A stretch of 17,174 nt of DNA from Rhynchonema sp. JSB1_4 (lineage: Eukaryota; Nematoda; Chromadorea; Monhysterida; Xyalidae). Of this stretch, positions 9,301 to 14,329 are shown in pieces. Position 1 is the first letter of the stretch; each line of letters opens with the position of its first letter. The DNA lies in NCBI GenBank assembly GCA_030248065.1, contig JASAMV010005853.1:1-17174 (forward strand). The letters are read 5' to 3'. The translations under genes and the position numbers were made by a program. The notes beneath the pieces are model-generated. The model saw only the letters and a program-made list of their open reading frames with translations. It was not told where the DNA came from and did not search any database.

Positions 9301-11459
9301 AAACAGAGTTTTCTTGAGGCAGCAAGCGATTTTTGACATTTTTAGGCGAAAAATGGTCAATTTTGGTACTTCCCGGGGTCAAAAAGTCATTTCTTAGGGG
9401 TGCTTGCTCCAAAAGTGAAAAATTTCCCATGCCCCATACCCCCGACCGATTTCCCATACCCCATACCAGGGGGTAACCCCCCAACCCCTTCTAACGACAC
9501 CACTGGCATGGCACTGACCCAAACTTGTTGACGATAGATAGATGGTGGGGGTGGGGGCTGAGGGGGTAACCAAAATTCAATACACAGTATGGTACACCAA
9601 GTGGGTAATAATGTTTAAATATTAATGAAAATGCACATACATGAACTAAATCCGCGCGTAGCGCACGATTTTTTGCCTATTTGGCGTAAAACTAACGATT
9701 TTTAGCCATTTTGAGTCAAAAATGTCCACTATTGGGGTGGGGTTGATTGTTGTTGACGATGGATTGTTCCCAGAATTTGTTGACGATAGATAGATTAGCC
9801 CCAGTGTTGGAGGTGGGGGGGGTGGGGGGGGGGGGAAGCCCCCCCAGTACAGTAGGTATCCCCCCTCGCCTGGTACAGTAGGTATCCCCCCGATGTTTGG
9901 CATGGTACAGTAGGTATCCCCCCGATTTTCACCCCGGTACAGTAGGTATCCCCCCGATTTTGCCCCAAAAGTGCCAATTTTTGATCAAAATGGCCAAAAT
10001 TAGTGTAAAATCAGTGGTTTTTGCCTCAAATTACCCAAACGTTTTCACACGAGTCCACACATAATAAACACATTAAAAATTTTCACCCCAAAACCTAACC
10101 CCCCCAACCCCCCCCTAGGTACATAACCAGTGTAGTGGCAGGCCCATGTGTGGGAGGTAAGCAGTGTAGTTCCTGGTCCGGAGGGGGAGATAGCGGACCC
10201 TCCGTTTTTGTCGGAGGGGGAGATAGTGTACCCCCGAGGGGGGGGAAGGGGGGGGGGAAGACCCAAATTCGGGAAAAAGTCACTTTTTGAGGTAGAAAAT
10301 TTGACCTATTTTTGCCCCTTTTTGGAAAAAATTCTTCATAAAAAGGGTATTTTAGCGACTTTTGAGAACATTGACCTGAAAATCACACATTTTAGGCCTA
10401 AAAATGCCCATTTTAGGCCTAAAAATGGCCATTTTAGGCAAAAATTGGGGGAGATAGTGTACCCGGAGGGGGAGATAGGGGGATAGTGTACCACCCGAGG
10501 GGGAGATAGCGTACCCGAGGGGGGGGACCCCCCCTCCCCCCCCAGGAACTACACTGGAGGTAAGTATGATGCGGGGTTGGGACCGGAAGCGTGAGAGGTA
10601 TGATTTTGGTCACCCAAAAAACGAGCGACTAATTATACGGAAATCCACCCGATCGAGCACGCGTGCACGAGAGATACAGCCGTTTTTCGTCGTGGCTGTG
10701 TGTTTTATTTGATTCAGGCTGGTTGGTGCCTAAGCCTAAGCCAAAGCCTAACCGCAAGCCTAAGCCTAAGCCTAAGCCTGAAATAGAAGCCTAAAGCTTA
10801 AGTATGGGACTATGCTTAAGCACACACAAAACGGGTGGATTTCCGTATAATTAGTCAATCTTCCCAAAAAGGCGAAAAAACACCGTTTTTGTGATACAAT
10901 TTTGGCCAAAAATTGAGGTAAAAATAGCACTTTTTCAAAATTTTCGCCGAAAATCGCCTAAAAATAGGTATTATGGGTGGGTTTGCGCGCGGAGCGCGCG
11001 ATTTTTGGGAAAATAAGGTCGAAAAACACCGATTTTTGCCTTAAAAAGGTATAAAATTGCTTGTGAGAGGTATGATTTGGAGTTGTGAGAGGTAAGTACT
11101 CAACCCCCCCAACCCCCCTCGGGTTTTGTGGTAGGTAAGCACTGAGAGGGGGGTAACCCCCCCCCCAACCCCCCCCAGCCACTACTATGTACATAACCCC
11201 CCCAGGCCATCGGCTCTGGTACAGTAGGTATAGGTATCCCCCCTCTCCGAGCGCGGTACAGTAGGTATCCCCCCTCCAGAGTACTTCCAACACTGATTAG
11301 CCCACAAGTGTTGACGATAGATAGATAAAATCAAAAAGTGTTGACGATAAAAAGACGAATTTGGGACCCCCTGGTTTGAATTGAATTTATTGAACCAGAA
11401 CCTTCGCCAATCTTTTCGATTTTCACATAATCTTCAAGCGTTACGCCAATGCCAGGCAT
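6386..11459 (-). CDS. cdk-1: Cyclin-dependent kinase 1 (CDK1/cdc2), nine exons
   Basis: Ser/Thr kinase that drives entry into mitosis with cyclin B. Exons on the minus strand: 11402-11459, 8825-8894, 8593-8679, 8373-8496, 7619-7789, 7414-7476, 7163-7263, 6830-6971 and 6386-6553. All phases agree and give 327 residues (human 297). In order: glycine loop GEGTYG with inhibitory T21/Y22, catalytic K40, cyclin-binding PSTAIRE (52-58), HRDLKPQN with D135, DFG D153, activation T168 in VYTHEVVTLWYR, the [13 protein letters not shown] motif, and MLIYDPANR near the end. LKKYLDS and [12 protein letters not shown] favour CDK1 over CDK2. The ATG at 11457-11459 is the first in frame after a stop 48 bases upstream, and adds seven residues before the usual N-terminus. 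The minus-strand string ATTGCAG just before it could be a trans-splice acceptor. The C-terminal tail is about 20 residues longer than usual. Introns are 96-583 bases except intron 1 (2507). Confidence 0.95.
8188..8266. repeat. GTCGGGTA short repeats in CDK1 intron 4
   Basis: The phrase GTCGGGTA or GTCGGGTG/GTCGGCT occurs about six times in 80 bases, spaced irregularly, with TTTTT-type filler. This is the same style of element-specific short repeat seen in the hAT elements of intron 1. However, I could not find paired CAGTG ends or an 8-base duplication around it. Confidence 0.6.
9098..9516 (+). mobile_element. Non-autonomous hAT-type element A, 419 bases
   Basis: Flanked by the perfect 8-base duplication ACCCAAAC (9090-9097 and 9517-9524). 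The left end is CAGTGGTGTCGTT. The right end read inward is CAGTG, 7 other bases, then CAGTGGTGTCGTT, so the right terminus seems to carry an extra 12 bases. Internally it has several copies of TTCCCATACCCC near both ends, and an AT-rich middle with TTTTAGGCGAAAAATGG-like strings. It has no coding capacity. hAT elements typically have 8-base duplications and YARNG termini. Confidence 0.85.
10162..10556 (+). mobile_element. Non-autonomous hAT-type element D (inner), nested in C
   Basis: 395 bases flanked by the perfect 8-base duplication GAGGTAAG (10154-10161 and 10557-10564). The terminal inverted repeats are perfect for 15 bases (CAGTGTAGTTCCTGG). The target lies within one of the GAGGTAAG repeats of element C. 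It has its own internal repeat GGGGGAGATAGTGTACCC, about five to six copies at both ends, and a central palindromic run of TTTTAGGCCTAAAA units. This is the youngest layer of the three. Confidence 0.9.
10627..10856 (+). mobile_element. 230-base inverted-repeat element with telomeric core
   Basis: Perfect 25-base inverted repeats (10627-10651 and 10832-10856; left arm begins GACTAATTATACGG) enclose a 180-base interior with GCCTAA repeats and the short palindrome pair GCTTAAG/CTTAAGC. No direct duplication was found outside the arms, so the class of element is open. It lies inside element C. Confidence 0.7.
10728..10792 (+). repeat. Interstitial telomere-type GCCTAA array
   Basis: About nine GCCTAA hexamers, some degenerate (GCCAAA, GCCTGA), run over 65 bases. 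TTAGGC is the usual nematode telomere unit, which supports a nematode host. The array is internal to an inverted-repeat element, so it was probably carried or captured by it rather than left by a chromosome fusion. Confidence 0.85.
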
Positions 11460-14329
11460 GCTGCAATGTCCTGCTTTATTATTTGATTCTTCAATGCGAT
11501 ATTGTTATTTTGTATTTTCGAACAAGCTGAAAATATTAGTTTTGAGTTTCTCGGTGGTGGTGGTGCAGTGCAGAAACTTGAAATTTAACAACACGAGCAC
11601 GAGACGGGGAAACGAAAACAAGAGAAATTTTTCAAAATTCCCGCGTGTTGTGCGCGCGTGGTTCGCGTTTCTGCGGCGTCAATGTTTTGCAGGGCCAAAC
11701 TCATATACAGTAAAATACATGTAAACTATGCATTATGTAGGTCTGAATTTAGGGGTTGCCTCGGGCGAAAAGTCATTTTTATCCAGTGGTTGTTCCATTT
11801 CTTAAACCTCGTCTTTATCCAGTGCTTGTCCAAAATTTGATTTTAATGAGCGCTAAATCTTGAACAAGCTCAAAACAGGTGGAATCACGCGCAGCGCACA
11901 AAACATTTGACTTCTTTGTGCCCGGAATTACTTGAGGCCAGTGAAAATGCGTATAAAACACTTGACGTGCGCAGCGCGCGATTCTTTTTCCCTCTTGTAA
12001 CTTCTCCGGTACTCCCTCTTCCCCAAGTACCCTTTCTCCTACGCTACTGAACTGAACGCACGTGTGCATCATCCCAGATCCGGGGTTCTCTGACGAATGA
12101 TGTTCCAGTGACTGTGTGGTGCTTGCACCAAGCGTTTTGACAGAGGGGTGCGGTGTAACAGGGCAAAACAATATGACAAGCGACATTTTGTGATCATTTG
12201 CATGTGACGCTACAGACAGACATGCACCTCGAAAACTGTTGGTGCTGGGTGGTGTGTCATTTGGCATACTGTTGTAAGTATACACTGTTGTAACTGGATT
12301 CTCCATGCATTTATGCAATGAATTGCACATGAAGAGTAAGAAATTTTCGCTTGATGTTTCAAATCACTTGCTATCGTCACACACTATAATACATTCCATC
12401 ACCGCAATGAACACTTTCGCAAGTAGTGCATTTCGTGACGTCTAAATTTGTGTGGTGCCAACGCTGAACTGTGACCGCGGAGCACAAGCTCGTTCTGAAG
12501 CGGTGTGAACGCAGTACCGTCCCGGGGCCATGCCAATTTCGTTCCTGCCATGTACACGCACAGGTATTCAATACTTGCGTCGGTTTCAGTTTACTTTTCG
12601 CTCAACCAATCCAAAACATGTCCTCCACACAATTGTGCTTCAGTCACACTGTCAACAGTCAGGGCATTCCCAACCCCGAAACAGTGTCTGGGCCTCAAGT
12701 GCACATGCGGATTGAGACTGTTTCCCACCTGCCACCGCCTCTTGTTCACTAACGAGACCAGAGTAGAATCTACATTCTGCAGGCTACAAAGCAAGTCCAC
12801 AAGACTCTGGTTTGGTTAAGACACGTTTGTGTTTCAATTATTCATCAAGACACACACTCTGGCAACTGGTCAGGCCATGGAATTCACATAATGAAAATGA
12901 GTACAAACACAATTGAGCCCAAAAGGCCTGCAAGACATTGCAGGACTTCTGCCACAGGCATGTAAAGTCAAATATTTCAAATGACAACAAAAGCGGAATG
13001 TACTAAAGCTGACAGCAAACTGATGCTTAACCCGTCCATTTCTGTCTATTATATAACGCGTGACTGAGTTGAAGAATTGTTTTTGACGTTGCTGCCGGTT
13101 TCACATATTAGTGTCTTGCCTGGAAGTCCATGAAAACATCAAGGAAAGTATGAAGGCTTCCGAACCCGATCCGCTAAGATAAATTTTTTTAACTCTTGAT
13201 TTCCAGCTTTAGCTGGGTCAATATGATGAACGATTTGCACTTGAGTCGTGCCTGTATTTACTATACCTAATGTGTAGCCGGTGCGTTTTGCGACCACTTG
13301 AACTGTGGTCCTTCCTTGGAACTAAGAATACAGTCGCATCCGATGCTCTCCGTAATTGCACTGCACACCCACCAGTTCGCCTTTACCGAAACAAACGGAT
13401 TAAATTAGAATATTTTTCTATCCAATAATTTTAAACCACAAACAAGCGCAGAAGAGTTGTTCATTTATCCACCGATGAGTACAATACGTAATAGCAGTGG
13501 GGACGACCATCATACATAATTCAAGCCCCAAAACGGCTTCGATTGAGCACATGGGGAGCACCACTGTGAACGATTCATGCGAAGATCTGAACCTCTGTAT
13601 AAGTAGTCGCCTCACTCTCGCACATTCAAGGTTTTCGGCACTTTTTTCCAGCCAAATGGAACACCTCAGCGACTGGTTTCGTTTACGTTTGACGGATACG
13701 GAAATGTGTGTCTTTGAGTGCCATCCTTGAATTACTTTGAGCTCCTATGGGCATATAGCGCGCTAGATGGGTAACTGTCGGGTACTCCTGCTGAAGGTCA
13801 AGCTCGAGAAATGGATATGTGCATGAAGACAAAGTGGACGTGCACCTAACAAACATGTCTTATTGCGCATTTTTTGTTTGTGGTTTTGCGGCATTCGGTG
13901 ATGACACTAACAGAACAAACAAACAAACATTAAGCGTATTAGTTGTTTGACTGCGTGCGCGTTGTTTGGCTCACGCCAGCCCGTGATCCCTTCAGAATAG
14001 CCTGCTTCTGTCGCTGTCCATGTATCGGTTTAGTTTTTCACCAATCCCGGCAATGCATCTCCAAGTTACTCTCGCATGTTGTGACATATTTCGACCTTTA
14101 TAGTTTTTCTAAATGGTCAAGCTCTGACTTTGGCCGACATTTTGACAGCTGCCATCGAATGAGATCATGATGGAACTGTTTCTTGGTTCTCAGTTTGCAG
14201 CTGCTAATAAAGTTCCACTTGTGCACGTTTCCGTCATACCTTGCTACAAACATCATTTTTATACCTTTTTTGACTTCCAGAAGAGCGCAATAACTTCAAC
14301 CAAACAACACTAATATCACAAGTATAAAC
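11460..14329. other. Long stretch with no supportable gene
   Basis: This covers the 5' flank of CDK1 (minus strand) and the region up to the EGF-like gene. The open frames found are not recognisable and lack convincing splice structure. The longest, minus 11815-12330 (171 residues), has unremarkable composition and overlaps two copies of a GCGCAGCGCGCG motif (11886-11903 and 11966-11988). An AATAAA on the + strand near 14204 has no gene assigned to it. Confidence 0.4.
11638..11645 (+). promoter_or_regulatory. Possible E2F-like site upstream of CDK1
   Basis: TTCCCGCG lies about 180 bases upstream of the CDK1 start codon. It is close to the E2F consensus TTTSSCGC, and E2F is a known regulator of cdk1 in animals. 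One match of this length is expected by chance fairly often, so this is only a pointer. Confidence 0.2.

Larger units (their letters stand above)
10128..11189 (+). mobile_element. Non-autonomous hAT-type element C (middle), nested in B
   Basis: Flanked by the 8-base duplication TACATAAC (10120-10127 and 11190-11197; a ninth base G also matches). Ends are CAGTGTAGTGGC and, inverted, CATAGTAGTGGC, 10 of 12 matching. It carries its own repeat, GTGAGAGGTATGATTT or GTGRGAGGTAAGTA, about five times, close to both ends. It contains element D and the telomere-bearing inverted-repeat element. It lies inside element B, so it inserted later. Confidence 0.78.
9802..11295 (+). mobile_element. Non-autonomous hAT-type element B (outer), 1494 bases
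   Basis: Flanked by the perfect 8-base duplication ATTAGCCC (9794-9801 and 11296-11303). Ends are CAGTGTTGGA on the left and TCCAACACTG on the right, 10 bp perfect and imperfect beyond. Its own sequence is 9802-10127 plus 11198-11295, about 424 bases once the nested element is removed. It carries GTACAGTAGGTATCCCCCC about four times near the left end and twice near the right end. No transposase. Confidence 0.88.
9004..11350 (+). repeat. Interrupted ~30-base GATAGATAGAT satellite
   Basis: Units start GTTGACGATAGATAGAT at 9004, 9036, 9527, 9779 and 11310, with weaker copies at 9752 and 11340. The first two lie 32 bases apart. If the transposon at 9098-9516 and one target copy are removed, the gap from 9036 to 9527 becomes 64, exactly two units. 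If the element at 9802-11295 and one target copy are removed, the gap from 9779 to 11310 becomes 29. So one array has been split by insertions. The remaining 225-base gap (9527-9752) suggests a further insertion of about 195 bases with unclear ends. Confidence 0.85.
8895..11401 (-). other. CDK1 intron 1, a transposon nest in a satellite
   Basis: The intron is defined by exon 1 ending GGCGAAG followed by donor GTTCTG (11401-11396) and by the acceptor GTTCTCAG before exon 2 (8894). Joining the two restores GEGTYG. The intron is made of a ~30-base satellite, four hAT-type elements, an inverted-repeat element with a telomeric array, and G/C homopolymer tracts. No transposase frame is present. Confidence 0.9.

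Noticed and set aside
9840..9960. CRISPR-like regular repeats (GTACAGTAGGTATCCCCCC)
   Set aside because: The spacing is short and irregular, the host is eukaryotic, and the repeats belong to a transposon end.
10728..10792. Possible chromosome-fusion telomere relic
   Set aside because: The array sits inside paired 25-base inverted arms within a transposon, so cargo of a mobile element is the simpler reading.
11815..12330. 171-residue frame on - strand
   Set aside because: No recognisable motif; it overlaps a dispersed GCGCAGCGCGCG motif twice and has no splice or start support.
12471..12819. Overlapping + frames of 93 and 104 residues
   Set aside because: Two frames and both strands are open here by chance; no family resemblance could be named.
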